This document shows, in pieces, positions 21,678 to 31,164 of a stretch of 37,455 nucleotides of DNA (the first letter of the stretch is position 1; every line of letters begins with the position of its first letter). Origin of the DNA: a virus. The translations under genes were made by a program, and so were the position numbers. The stretch is from the IMG/VR virus record IMGVR_UViG_3300042475_001430, positions 1 to 37,455 of that record. One strand, given 5' to 3'. Under the pieces are notes generated by a model. It saw only the letters and a list, made by a program, of their open reading frames with translations. It had not been told where the DNA came from and searched no databases.

Positions 21678-22175
21678 TTAGTCAATTGCAATGATTGCTG
21701 TGCCTGTGATTTTGGCTGTTGATGCGAATGTGAATGCACCCCTGATTTCAGGCACAATGTAGAGTGATGTTGATGTTGGTTGCAATCCGTATGGAAGTTC
21801 AATTGTTGATTCAACATACGCTGTTCCCGTTCCACCATTGATCCAAGATGCATTTGCAATGTCAATATAACCAACTGCAATGTCAAATTGTGCTTTGGTG
21901 AATGCCTGTGGTGAATTTCTTGTAGCGGGTGTCAATGATCCACCGAAAAACCATAAACGCAATGCAGGTCTTTGCAATGTTCCTGATGTTGATTCTGCCA
22001 AGATTATTTTCAGCAATGTTCCTGTGTCACCTGCAAATCTTGATGCATTTGGAATTGCAATTGCACTGCTTGTCAATATGTCACCTGATGCATAGGCAAC
22101 TGTGTCTAATGTACCAAAGTCAAAAATTGATTTGACTTTTTCTTGTCCTGTTTGTCCTGAATAAAAAATTGGCAT
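21678..22175 (-). CDS. Probable distal tail structural protein
   Basis: This 165-residue, beta-rich, low-charge protein (MPIFYSGQTGQEKVKSIFDF) is rich in Thr, Ser, Ala and Gly, with a jelly-roll-like rhythm (TLLKIILAESTSGTLQRPAL, then LYIVPEIRGAFTFA). The composition matches virion baseplate or fibre proteins and the gene lies at the end of the tail cluster. AGGA is seven bases before ATG 22175. The exact role is unknown. Confidence 0.6.
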   Translation of the reverse strand: MPIFYSGQTGQEKVKSIFDFGTLDTVAYASGDILTSSAIAIPNASRFAGDTGTLLKIILAESTSGTLQRPALRLWFFGGSLTPATRNSPQAFTKAQFDIAVGYIDIANASWINGGTGTAYVESTIELPYGLQPTSTSLYIVPEIRGAFTFASTAKITGTAIIAID

Positions 22176-22186
22176 TGTATTTCCTA

Positions 22187-22909
22187 TTATGTTGCTATTG
22201 TGAATCTTCTATCAGCTTCAAATATTTCCGACAATTTGAAAACATGCAATGATGCTTTTGTGTTCGCTGTTCCAAAGGAAACAAATGATGCATCTGTGAA
22301 TAATCGAACTTGAAAACCGTATCTGCCTGATCTGTTTATCACTTCATTTTGATTAGGCAAATTGATGATTGTTGAACCTGATAGTGTTGGATGTTTGTTT
22401 GCATTCTGATATGCAAAAAACTGTTCATAAGTTTCCGTGTAAATTCCTGATGAAACATTTGTTGCTATTTGCAATCCCCAATCCAATGAACCTTGAATTG
22501 CTGTTGAATAGAAAAACGCCTGCACCCAATACCAACCCGCTTCATTCACATAAATTGTTTGGTCTCTTGAATCATAGAAATAATTTGGATTGATGACATT
22601 GACAATTGAAAAGGGAATAGGAACAGAAAAAGCACCTGCGCCCGATTTTGCAAATGATGTCACACCTTGCATTCCAAATGGATAATTCTGTGCCCGCTTG
22701 TGAGCTGATGATGCTGCTGCCGTTGCTGATGATCTTGCAAGTCCAATTGCCTGTGATGTCACTTCCTGTGCAATGTGCAATGTTGAATCCTGTGCAATCA
22801 AATTGAATTCATCTTCATCATTTAAGAGTTCTGAATATTTGCCACCTGTTGGAAATGCCAATTGATTCCTGCCGATTCCTTTTGCTCTTATTGGTTCATT
22901 GTATTTCAT
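22187..22909 (-). CDS. Probable tail-tip or fibre protein
   Basis: This 240-residue protein has a helical first third containing an alanine-rich segment (GLARSSATAAASSAHKRA, about 56-73) that may form a trimeric stalk. A beta-rich C-terminal domain of about 150 residues (YVNEAGWYWVQAFFYSTAIQ) is reminiscent of C1q/TNF-like receptor-binding heads. It overlaps the upstream 620-residue gene as ATGA. A receptor-binding role is inference from layout. Confidence 0.6.
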   Translation of the reverse strand: MKYNEPIRAKGIGRNQLAFPTGGKYSELLNDEDEFNLIAQDSTLHIAQEVTSQAIGLARSSATAAASSAHKRAQNYPFGMQGVTSFAKSGAGAFSVPIPFSIVNVINPNYFYDSRDQTIYVNEAGWYWVQAFFYSTAIQGSLDWGLQIATNVSSGIYTETYEQFFAYQNANKHPTLSGSTIINLPNQNEVINRSGRYGFQVRLFTDASFVSFGTANTKASLHVFKLSEIFEADRRFTIAT

Positions 22910-24768
22910 GTGTACATTCTCACAGATAAATCAACAGATGCCGAATAGACATCAAGTGAATGTTTTGTAATTACACCAACACCTGAATTGGCATTGTATA
23001 TTTTTGTGATTAAAGGGTTCAAATCATTCATATTGATTATGCAACTTTTGCCAACATCGGTATATTCACATATTTCATGTCTTGTTTTGAAACTTAGTTC
23101 TGTTTCTTTGGATGATCCAAGAGCCTTCACAATTCCCATTGCAATTGTATATGGAACGCCTGCTGTTTGTTGCTCTCGAATTTGTGCAACAACATATTTG
23201 TCATCATTTCCGAGCACTTGATTTTCACCTGATGCAGGTATGTCTTCATAGTTTAGTTTTAAGAATTCAGATGATGAATAATTGTATTGGCATGTTGTGT
23301 CAACTTTTTGAACGCCTGTTGTATTATTCCAAACAATCATTCCTGAATTTATCACATTCCGAGCACCAACGCCATCGCCTGTTCTGTTTGTTGGACATGG
23401 TAAGTTATGAAATATGATTTCCAAGTCTTTTGAATTATCACTTGATGTGCTTTGCTCTGAATATGGGAATTCTTTTGAGTCCTTTTCTGCTTGCAATGTC
23501 GAACATGAAACAGATGAAGTTTTCACAGTTTCTTGGAATAATTTGAATTTCACTTCTGAATATACATTTGATTGTGCAAATATTATTCCACTGCTTTCAT
23601 CAGGTCTTAAATAATCGGATTGATAGGAGACACCAAACCATCCTGAAATTGCACTGTGACTGTAATTTAGTCGGTAAATTTCAAGTGAATTTTCAATCAG
23701 CGAATTCAAGATTTCATAAGCATTCCCAAACTTTCCAAATGCTGTTGAATCAAAGAATGCACCACCTTTCAAATTGGGTTCCAATTGGTCTTTGCCATCA
23801 GGAATTTTCCAAATTTCAGAAATGTATGCAGGCTTAGTGACTTCATCAACAGGCGTTGTTGCATAGTTTGCTCTTGGCTTGAAAAACTTCCATGCCTTTC
23901 CAAATGGCAACGGCAAAGAAACTGATGATGACAAATTCCAAGTGAATCCACGCATGTATTGTGTAAACATGTCATTTAACAATGCGCGCATTCTTTCGAA
24001 TGTAGACACATTGAATTCATAATCATTTATCAATCTATCAACGGATGATCTTGCATTGCCTTTTGAATCAGTATACCCAATTGAATAATATCCAAGCTTA
24101 GTTTTTCCAACATTTGAAAATTCATTGAATGAATCACCATAGTTTATTGCTTCAGGTGGTCTGTATTTGCCTTCAACCATGTAATCCATAAAAGTAATAT
24201 GACTAATCGATTCACCAATGCATCTCATGATGTCAAAGCATTCAACTTTGAATTCTAATATGTCTGATAATTTCGACACGGTCAATTCATTTTCTGCACT
24301 GTATTTTTGCGCTCCAATAAATACAGGTCTGATTCCACTTCCATCATTCACCATCAATATAAATACATTGAATTTTCTAAAATAGTTTGCATTCAATTGT
24401 CCAAATATATTGAATTGACTTCTGCCCTCACCAATGGAATTGTATCCAACGCCATTGGATGTTGCCCCTTGCAATAATTGTTCTCTTAATGAATCAAAAT
24501 TTGCAGTGCCTTGCAATGATGCAAGATTCAAAGTCATTTGCATTGTTTGTGAAACTATGCCTGATGGTATTTCACCAAGTTCAGTTTCAATTGACATAGA
24601 TCGCATCAAAAAATCTTTTGGCAATTCAATTGATGTGAATGTTGAATCAAAAAAAGCAGGGTTGTCAGGAAGTAATGTCGAAACATTTGCATTTGACGGG
24701 ATGATATACAATGTATATTGCCATGCATTTTCATCTTCAAATTGGGTGTAATATCTGTTGTATGCCAT
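22906..24768 (-). CDS. Large tail/baseplate protein
   Basis: The protein has 620 residues. The first part (WQYTLYIIPSNANVS, SIELPKDFLMRSMSIETELG) resembles tail-hub or distal-tail-associated proteins. Later segments contain paired cysteines (CFDIMRC near 177) and aromatic-rich beta stretches. It follows the tape measure and the 160-residue distal tail gene in the order expected for the hub or tail-associated protein of siphoviruses. No lysozyme or peptidase motif is visible. It begins immediately after the upstream stop with GAGGGTG upstream. Confidence 0.65.
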   Translation of the reverse strand: MAYNRYYTQFEDENAWQYTLYIIPSNANVSTLLPDNPAFFDSTFTSIELPKDFLMRSMSIETELGEIPSGIVSQTMQMTLNLASLQGTANFDSLREQLLQGATSNGVGYNSIGEGRSQFNIFGQLNANYFRKFNVFILMVNDGSGIRPVFIGAQKYSAENELTVSKLSDILEFKVECFDIMRCIGESISHITFMDYMVEGKYRPPEAINYGDSFNEFSNVGKTKLGYYSIGYTDSKGNARSSVDRLINDYEFNVSTFERMRALLNDMFTQYMRGFTWNLSSSVSLPLPFGKAWKFFKPRANYATTPVDEVTKPAYISEIWKIPDGKDQLEPNLKGGAFFDSTAFGKFGNAYEILNSLIENSLEIYRLNYSHSAISGWFGVSYQSDYLRPDESSGIIFAQSNVYSEVKFKLFQETVKTSSVSCSTLQAEKDSKEFPYSEQSTSSDNSKDLEIIFHNLPCPTNRTGDGVGARNVINSGMIVWNNTTGVQKVDTTCQYNYSSSEFLKLNYEDIPASGENQVLGNDDKYVVAQIREQQTAGVPYTIAMGIVKALGSSKETELSFKTRHEICEYTDVGKSCIINMNDLNPLITKIYNANSGVGVITKHSLDVYSASVDLSVRMYT

Positions 24769-25251
24769 TTACACCCTCGCTGCCAAATCGCGTTGATAGC
24801 ATGTCAATGTCAATCTTTCATTTCCTGATGTCCATTGCTTTTCATTTGATATATCACACCTCACAAAAACAAAAGGAATCAACCCTGCTGTTCTTGGAAA
24901 TGCTGTTGAATTTCTATATCTATCAGGCAAAACTTTTGGTGCATCAGGTGCATTCAATCGGACAAACTTTCTTTGCAAAACAGAATCCAAAAGGAACATG
25001 ATAGAATCAGTATTCAGGTATGTTGGTGGATTTGTCATCCATGTTGAATTTGGAAAACATTGCACCTCCAATGCACGACGCAATTTCCGTTGTCCAATTT
25101 CCCTTCCCTGCATTGAAACATCAGAATCAGACTCTATTTCAAATGTTGGAAACATCCCAACAATCGGAATTTGAATTGCAGTATATGTTGCATTCCCTGT
25201 TGAAAATGTGTCAACATCACAACCCTCAATTTTTACCCAAAATCTACTCAT
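24769..25251 (-). CDS. Distal tail protein, probable
   Basis: This 160-residue protein (MSRFWVKIEGCDVDTFSTGN) lies directly after the tape measure gene, where siphoviruses encode the distal tail (Dit-like) ring that links tube to hub. The sequence is beta-rich with FEIESDSDVSMQGREIGQRKL and a central helix. ATG 25251 shares a base with the tape measure stop and has AGGAG eight bases upstream. The call is by position. Confidence 0.6.
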   Translation of the reverse strand: MSRFWVKIEGCDVDTFSTGNATYTAIQIPIVGMFPTFEIESDSDVSMQGREIGQRKLRRALEVQCFPNSTWMTNPPTYLNTDSIMFLLDSVLQRKFVRLNAPDAPKVLPDRYRNSTAFPRTAGLIPFVFVRCDISNEKQWTSGNERLTLTCYQRDLAARV

Positions 25252-28200
25252 CAAAATCTCCTTGAATTTCTTTTGCGATTTGATTCAATCATTGCTGTGA
25301 TGGAATTTCCATCTGCTTGCAATACACCATCAACTTGCACGCGAGTATTCCTATTGATTTGCACGCCTAAACTCTCTGTGGTGACCCGTAATTGTCTTAG
25401 CTCATGGATTATGTCACCCGATTCATTTACGCTTGTCTGTGACATTTGATGCCTATAAAATTCACGCAATGGCAATCCCGTTCTGTTGATGAATTCCAAT
25501 TCAGTTTTATTCTCTTTTGTTGCACGGGCTGTGATAACTGATTCACCTTTTGACAACCACGCTGGAATTGAATCACTTGTTTCCGTTCCTGCACCTTCCA
25601 AATCAATCACACCATCTTTGAATCCCGCTGCTGATTGCGCTGCTGCAAATAATCCATATAATGATGCCGTCAATGCTGCTGTTGTCGCGAGTCCTGCCAA
25701 TCCCATTTTTGATACTTCTGTTCCAAAGATAGATGCAACCCAAATTGGAATTTGCTTTTGCAACAATTCAAATGCCAATTGCAAAGTGACTTTTCCAAAG
25801 TCTGCCAATGTTGCTTTTCCTGTTGCTGCCAATTGTGCAAATTGATTCAATGCTTTGCCCGCGAATTCTTCCAATACGGATGTTCTGAATCCATAGACAT
25901 CTTCATCATTTTTGGCTGCATCATTTTGAGCTTTTTCAAGTGCCTTTTGCGCTGCAATATATTCTTCTGTTCCAACCTTATTTTGAAGATCATCAAATTT
26001 CTTTTTGGCATCAGCTGCCTTTGCATCCAATGCCACTTGTTTGTTGATTCTTTCCTGTGACAAAACATTCAATTTGTTGCCTTGATCTGTGAAGATTTGT
26101 GCAACTGCTTTTTCACCACCAATCTTCAAATCTTTCAACAATTGGTCACCAAGTTTTTCCTGCTCCAATCCTGCATCAATTCGAGCCTGTTGAATATCTG
26201 CAATCTTTTGTTGGTATTCTTCAAATGTAATTGATCTATTAGCCAGTGATTTTTCAAGGTCTGATTCTTCTGTGTCCAATGCTGCTTTCTTTTCATCGCG
26301 CAATGCCTGATTTGCTTTCCTTTCTTCCATCAATCTATTGATGTTGAATTGTTCCATCATTGCCATTTGAAATGCAGATTGAATTCCATACATGACATTA
26401 TTTTGTCTGTCGTATTCTTCCTGCAATTTGGCACGCTCTTGCAAATATGTTGTTTCCAATTCTTCAATGGCAATCAAATTCCCTTCATTCGCTTCCTTTT
26501 CCTTTTCAAATTTCAATCTCAAATCAAATAGAGAAATTTCCAATGCCCTTTTTCCTGAATCCTGAATCCTGCCAATTTCCACACGCTCTTTTATATTGGC
26601 ATAATCCCTTGTCAATTTTTCTTCTGTCTTTTTATTTTCTTCCAATTGCTTTGTTATTTCAATTTTTTGTTTGTCATCAGCATCCAAAAGTCTTGCATTG
26701 AAATCTTCATTTAATTTCAACAAGTCATTTTGCACCTTTTGAATTTCGGCTGCATAATCTTCCTGTGACAATTTGAATGCATATTCTGTTGTCAATTTTT
26801 CAGGCACCGCTTTCCGTAATGAATCTGCATCACCTTTCAATTTTTCCAATTCTGATTTGAATTGCTCCAATGAAAATTGTCCGCCTGTTTTTCTGATTTG
26901 TGCTGAAACCTCAACTAATTTTTTGCGTAGTTTTTCATAGACTTCTGCTGCCTTTTCCTGTTCTTCTGCTGTGCCTTTGATTGATGACTTGACAACTTGA
27001 TTTGCATCAACAGTAACCTTTGCCAAATCCACAATGTTTCCGCGTTGATTTTGAGACTGGTCAACATAGTTTCCATTGGCATCCAACAATGTCTGCAATC
27101 TTTGCTTTTCAAGTTCCAACAATTCCAATGTTGTTTGCTTTGAAATCTCTCCATTTTCAGATGCATTCAATGCATTTTGTTTCAATTGCGCTGATTGCTT
27201 TTCCTCCGCATCAAATAATTCCAACACCGCTTTCAATTGCTTATTTGTTGTCTTCTCTAATTCATTCTTTGCATTGTTGTTTGTGTTGGTATTTGTGGTG
27301 TTGTCTTTGATTGTATTTGTTGCTGCTTTTTCCTCAACTTCCAAAGACTTTAGTGATGCCCTCGCTTTCGATGCTGCCTCATTGATGAATCCAAGCGCTT
27401 TGCTTTGGTCTTGCGCACTGATGTTAAGCCCTTTCAATGATCCCTGCACCTTCAAAACTGCATCCGTGATTTCGCCTTCTGATTTTGCATTGTAAAGTGT
27501 ATCGGCAAAAACCTTTACTTGTTTTGCTGCTGCATCGGCTGCACCATCAAATGTGATTTTTTTCCAAAAGCCTGTGAACACCGCTTCTGCTTCTGATATG
27601 GCAACATTCCTTTGTGCAAATGCCAAATTTCGATTTGCCAATGCCAATGACTTGTCCAATTGTGCTGATTCTTTTGCAAGATTATTCAATTGCGTTCCTG
27701 TCTGATTCGCAATTTGTTTTACACCATTTAAGTTTTCGCCAAATGATTTTGAATTCTTGACAAGATCAGGATATTGTTTTGCCAAGTCACCTTGCAATTG
27801 TTTCAATCTTGCTGCTTCCGCGCCTGATAGTTTTTTCTTTTCAGACAATCGGACAAATTCATCAGCCATTGATTTAGTGCCTTTGACAATGGTTTGGTTT
27901 TCTTCATTTGTCTTTTTTTGTGACTCGATCAAATCAACATTTGCCTGTGATTGCTCCGCAATTTCTTCTGTTGAAACTGACATGGCATCAGCCAAAGCAG
28001 CAACGCCCGCTGTGAGAGCAATTACACCTGCCAAAACTGCACCAACGGGATTGAGTGACATTGCAAGATTGTATGCATATTGTGCAATTGTTGCAATTGA
28101 TATTGAACCACCCAATGCCGTCTGAACTGCTGCATATGCTGCCGTTGCTAATGATGATGCTGTGACAACCAATTGATATGCACCAAATGCTGCTGCGGCC

Positions 28201-29771
28201 ACACCAACAACAGATGCAATTGTGGCCAAATTATTTGTCACGAAATTCAACAAAGGTGCAATGGTTTGAAATGCATCAGACATTGCCTGAACAATCACTG
28301 CGGAAACCTTCTGAAATTGCATTTCCATGTTTCTTGTGAATGTGTCGAATGTCAAATATTGACCCGCTGCGTTTTGGGCTTCCTTTCCTGCTTGTAATGC
28401 CTTTGCTGCAATTTCCTCTTTTGGTATTGGAGCACCAAACATTCTTGCATAGGCTTCTGCTCCCAAATCCTCGGCTGGCGTTCCTGCAATGGCAACTTGT
28501 AATTGACTTCGCATTGCTTCTGAAATATCACCTGCCGAAAATGCATCCTCAATTGCACCACCTGATCTTTCCAAAAATTCTTTGATTGAAATTTGTCCTG
28601 ATGATGCAAGTCCTTCAAGTTCTTTCAATGTTGAACCAAATGCCTTTGGCAATGAACCTTGGATGTCTGCAATTGCTTTTGCCGTATCACCTGCTTTCAA
28701 TCGGATTTGAGCCTCTTTAATTGAGTCCCCAATCTTGTCAGTAGTGAACAATCCTTCCTGCCCTGCCACGGCAATTTGTGCTGCAAATTCTTCTGCTGAA
28801 AATCCTGCCTCTTGCAATAATCCTGAATATTCTGCAATGGTATCCAACACATCATCCTGTGATGTTTTCCCTTCCTTTGCTGCAAATGCAATCAGGTTGA
28901 ATGCCTTTTCACCATCCAATCCAAACTGTCTAACAAATGGTGCTGATTTGCTTACAACTTCATTGACATCTTTGTCATACAATGTTCCAAGTGCCTGTGC
29001 ATTTTTTACGAATGTTCCAATTTCTTCATTTGGCAATGCATCTTGTAATGATGCCTTTGCATTTGCTATTGCTTTTGTTGCCTCTGCTAATGACTCACCA
29101 ACACCACCAATGAATGCATCTTCTGCACTTACTTTCAATGCTTCAAATTCTTCACCTGATGCACCTGTTGCTGCTTGCAAATTTGCCTGTGCTGAAATCA
29201 ATTCCCGACCGCCTGAAATGACTGCACCAAATCCATCAGCAATTGCACCAAGCCCCGCCTGAATTCCCTGTGCCAATCCACCACCAACCAACCCGCCAAT
29301 CAATCCACCTGAAAAGGCATCATTCATGCCTGTTTTCAAACTCTCAATTGCACCCGCAAATCCACCAACTTTTTCACCATCAAATGCACTTGACAAACTT
29401 GCATCAACTTCCTTTGCTGCGTTGTCTATTTTATCAATTTCTTGCTTTGCATCTTTGATTGCTGATTCAATTTTTTGGTATGCATCAGAACCTTCATTCC
29501 CCGACAATTTCATGGCAACCAATGCTTTTTTCTGTTCATCAATAAAAGACTGCATGTCTTTCTTTGATGCCTGAATTGCATTCCCTGATTTTTGCATTGA
29601 CTTTGCAATTGGATCATCAGACAAAGCGTTTTCCAATTGACTTCCAAATACAGATGCAAAACTTTGTGACGCTTCCTGTGCAGCTTCACTTGACTTTTGA
29701 ATTATTTCCTGCAGTCCTTTGTCGGCACCATCGGAATCAACACCAATTTTCAGGGTTATGTCGTTTGCCAT
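25251..29771 (-). CDS. Tail tape measure protein
   Basis: The protein has 1506 residues, the longest in the genome. It sets tail length and travels into the host with the DNA. Long heptad-rich helices flank a hydrophobic region at about 510-600 (TIASVVGVAAAAFGAY, then NPVGAVLAGVIALTAGVAAL). The C-terminus has the typical GFKDGVIDLEGAGTE, then SIPAWLSKGESVI. It sits between the chaperones and the distal tail gene. At about 1.5 angstrom per residue the tail would be near 225 nm, which is long for a 37-kb genome. AAAGGA precedes ATG 29771. Confidence 0.95.
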   Translation of the reverse strand: MANDITLKIGVDSDGADKGLQEIIQKSSEAAQEASQSFASVFGSQLENALSDDPIAKSMQKSGNAIQASKKDMQSFIDEQKKALVAMKLSGNEGSDAYQKIESAIKDAKQEIDKIDNAAKEVDASLSSAFDGEKVGGFAGAIESLKTGMNDAFSGGLIGGLVGGGLAQGIQAGLGAIADGFGAVISGGRELISAQANLQAATGASGEEFEALKVSAEDAFIGGVGESLAEATKAIANAKASLQDALPNEEIGTFVKNAQALGTLYDKDVNEVVSKSAPFVRQFGLDGEKAFNLIAFAAKEGKTSQDDVLDTIAEYSGLLQEAGFSAEEFAAQIAVAGQEGLFTTDKIGDSIKEAQIRLKAGDTAKAIADIQGSLPKAFGSTLKELEGLASSGQISIKEFLERSGGAIEDAFSAGDISEAMRSQLQVAIAGTPAEDLGAEAYARMFGAPIPKEEIAAKALQAGKEAQNAAGQYLTFDTFTRNMEMQFQKVSAVIVQAMSDAFQTIAPLLNFVTNNLATIASVVGVAAAAFGAYQLVVTASSLATAAYAAVQTALGGSISIATIAQYAYNLAMSLNPVGAVLAGVIALTAGVAALADAMSVSTEEIAEQSQANVDLIESQKKTNEENQTIVKGTKSMADEFVRLSEKKKLSGAEAARLKQLQGDLAKQYPDLVKNSKSFGENLNGVKQIANQTGTQLNNLAKESAQLDKSLALANRNLAFAQRNVAISEAEAVFTGFWKKITFDGAADAAAKQVKVFADTLYNAKSEGEITDAVLKVQGSLKGLNISAQDQSKALGFINEAASKARASLKSLEVEEKAATNTIKDNTTNTNTNNNAKNELEKTTNKQLKAVLELFDAEEKQSAQLKQNALNASENGEISKQTTLELLELEKQRLQTLLDANGNYVDQSQNQRGNIVDLAKVTVDANQVVKSSIKGTAEEQEKAAEVYEKLRKKLVEVSAQIRKTGGQFSLEQFKSELEKLKGDADSLRKAVPEKLTTEYAFKLSQEDYAAEIQKVQNDLLKLNEDFNARLLDADDKQKIEITKQLEENKKTEEKLTRDYANIKERVEIGRIQDSGKRALEISLFDLRLKFEKEKEANEGNLIAIEELETTYLQERAKLQEEYDRQNNVMYGIQSAFQMAMMEQFNINRLMEERKANQALRDEKKAALDTEESDLEKSLANRSITFEEYQQKIADIQQARIDAGLEQEKLGDQLLKDLKIGGEKAVAQIFTDQGNKLNVLSQERINKQVALDAKAADAKKKFDDLQNKVGTEEYIAAQKALEKAQNDAAKNDEDVYGFRTSVLEEFAGKALNQFAQLAATGKATLADFGKVTLQLAFELLQKQIPIWVASIFGTEVSKMGLAGLATTAALTASLYGLFAAAQSAAGFKDGVIDLEGAGTETSDSIPAWLSKGESVITARATKENKTELEFINRTGLPLREFYRHQMSQTSVNESGDIIHELRQLRVTTESLGVQINRNTRVQVDGVLQADGNSITAMIESNRKRNSRRF

Positions 29772-29774
29772 TTA

Positions 29775-30050
29775 TTATCCTTTGTAGTTTCTTTCTTTGA
29801 AATATGTCAAGTTCATTGCATATATTCTGAACATTTCAAGTCTTGATGTATCATGATACAAAAACCTGAATTCACTTGGACTGCCATTTGCAATGTTTCG
29901 GAAAACAAAATATTCATCAATGATTGATTCATCTAAATATCTCATTGCCAATGGTTCATCATCCTGCACAAATCTGTCATCATCAGGATCATTGAACACA
30001 ATCCATTCACCTAACATTTCAGATACTTGTCTTGATTCTTGCCAATACAT
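29775..30050 (-). CDS. Second tail assembly chaperone frame (GT extension)
   Basis: This 91-residue frame overlaps the first chaperone gene by 32 bases in the +1 frame. It starts with ATG 30050 but has no Shine-Dalgarno, unlike most genes here. The position, between major tail protein and tape measure, is that of the T part of lambda-type G/GT chaperones, which is normally made only as a frameshift fusion. A +1 slip at 30055-30063 would give a 247-residue fusion. The frame is acidic and aromatic (EWIVFNDPDDDRFVQDDEP). Confidence 0.75.
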   Translation of the reverse strand: MYWQESRQVSEMLGEWIVFNDPDDDRFVQDDEPLAMRYLDESIIDEYFVFRNIANGSPSEFRFLYHDTSRLEMFRIYAMNLTYFKERNYKG

Positions 30051-30519
30051 TTGAACGAAAAAATTTGAGTGTTTCCAAGATTGCGTTCAAATCTTGCTCC
30101 TGCCAAAATTCAGATGTTGATGGTTCATTGATTTTTTCATTCAATTCAGGATGCACAATTTTCTTTTTGTTTATGCAGACTCTGAACAAATCGAATATGG
30201 TCACAATTGTTTCATCATCAATCGTGATATGCTCAAAAATGTTTTCTCGGATTGTGATCATGACTTCTGCAATCACCTCTTGGAATCTCATGTCATTCTT
30301 TAATGCATCCCATGCATTTTCACCTTGCAATAAATTGACTTTGCCACTGAAATAATTGTCCGCAAAAAGTTTCTTTTGCAACAATGTTTCAAATGCCTTT
30401 CTTGCACCAAATGATGTTTCAAGTTTTGCCAATAATGGCGTCACTTCTGTGTATAGTTTCTGTGAAAGAATCGAATGCAATTCAACCTTGTATTCTTTGC
30501 CATCCATGTGAAGTATCAT
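30019..30519 (-). CDS. Tail assembly chaperone (gpG-like)
   Basis: This 166-residue, mostly helical protein (MILHMDGKEYKVELHSILSQ) binds the tape measure during tail assembly in related phages. The call rests on position between major tail protein and tape measure, on size, and on the overlapping downstream frame. GAGG at good spacing supports ATG 30519; the frame is open for 17 more codons without a ribosome site. Near its 3' end is the candidate +1 slip site. Confidence 0.78.
   Translation of the reverse strand: MILHMDGKEYKVELHSILSQKLYTEVTPLLAKLETSFGARKAFETLLQKKLFADNYFSGKVNLLQGENAWDALKNDMRFQEVIAEVMITIRENIFEHITIDDETIVTIFDLFRVCINKKKIVHPELNEKINEPSTSEFWQEQDLNAILETLKFFRSNVLARIKTSI
30055..30063 (-). 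promoter_or_regulatory. Candidate +1 ribosomal frameshift site TTT TTT CGT
   Basis: In the zero frame of the chaperone gene the codons are AAA TTT TTT CGT. A phenylalanyl-tRNA on the second TTT can move forward one base to TTC, after which the ribosome reads GTT CAA ATG in the downstream frame. The +1 frame is blocked by TGA at 30089-30087, so the shift must occur between there and the zero-frame stop at 30019, and this is the only slippery run in that window. UUU_CGU is the shift site of influenza A PA-X. Confidence 0.6.
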
Positions 30520-30557
30520 ATATGCCTCATAAATTGATTCTAACGAATGAAAATAGT

Positions 30558-30584
30558 GGGCATGACACAATATATGCCATGCCC
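30558..30584 (-). terminator. Hairpin between major tail protein and chaperone genes
   Basis: GGGCATG (30558-30564) and CATGCCC (30578-30584) form a 7-bp stem with a 13-base loop, followed in the minus-strand RNA by ACUAUUUUC. The weak U-run suggests partial termination or protection of the 3' end of an abundant tail-protein message, lowering expression of the genes that follow. Confidence 0.55.
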
Positions 30585-30593
30585 TTGTTTTGT

Positions 30594-31160
30594 TTAATTA
30601 CCAACGCCTGTGAGCCATAATTCTACATAACCTTTATCAGCAGGAATTGTGACATATGTTGCCAATGTCACAAGTGATGAACGGAATGCTGTTACAGGAA
30701 TTGTCACAATGTCATCATTGTTTACAATTTCACCACCAACTTTTGGCTTGGTGTATTTGCCTGATTCCATGTCAAATGCTCCGACATCCTGTGCCAATTT
30801 GCAAAGCATAATCACAACCTTGCGTTTGCCTTGGTGTGATGGATTTGTGCCTGCATATTTTGAACCATAGGTAACTTTTGCAAGTGTTTGTGATGCTGCT
30901 GTTGCCGAATTAAATTTGACTCCATCTTCGTATTCACCTGAATCAGATGCTGCCTGTGTTTGTGGTGCATAAACTGTCAGGAAGTTTGTCAAATCTGGAT
31001 CATCTTCATTCTGATCAATTGTGAAATTTGTTCTTGTAACTGATGTCTTGATTTTCTTTGTCAAAGAAATCAATGGTACTGTTGTTGTCGCGAACAATGG
31101 TACACCGTTTGATTCAAACGCTGTGAAAAAGTCCGTGACGTTTGCGCCTCCAATTAGCAT
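30594..31160 (-). CDS. Major tail (tube) protein, probable
   Basis: This 188-residue protein (MLIGGANVTDFFTAFESNGV) has the small beta-rich, Thr/Val/Ala-rich composition of tube proteins, and it lies just before the tape measure chaperones. It starts five bases after the glycosyltransferase stop with AAGGA upstream. A hairpin follows its stop. If the virion is glycosylated, this abundant protein is the most obvious acceptor for the adjacent glycosyltransferase. Confidence 0.75.
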   Translation of the reverse strand: MLIGGANVTDFFTAFESNGVPLFATTTVPLISLTKKIKTSVTRTNFTIDQNEDDPDLTNFLTVYAPQTQAASDSGEYEDGVKFNSATAASQTLAKVTYGSKYAGTNPSHQGKRKVVIMLCKLAQDVGAFDMESGKYTKPKVGGEIVNNDDIVTIPVTAFRSSLVTLATYVTIPADKGYVELWLTGVGN

Positions 31161-31164
31161 AGTT

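Noticed and set aside
28735-29262. Plus-strand frame of 175 codons opposite the tape measure
   Set aside because: It is a shadow of the alanine/glutamate-rich tape measure frame. The Asn/Ser/Ala-rich translation has no motif.
30055-30066. A -1 slippery heptamer for the chaperone overlap
   Set aside because: AAATTTTTT does not satisfy X XXY YYZ in the zero frame, and the downstream frame is +1 relative to the first, so a -1 slip would not reach it.
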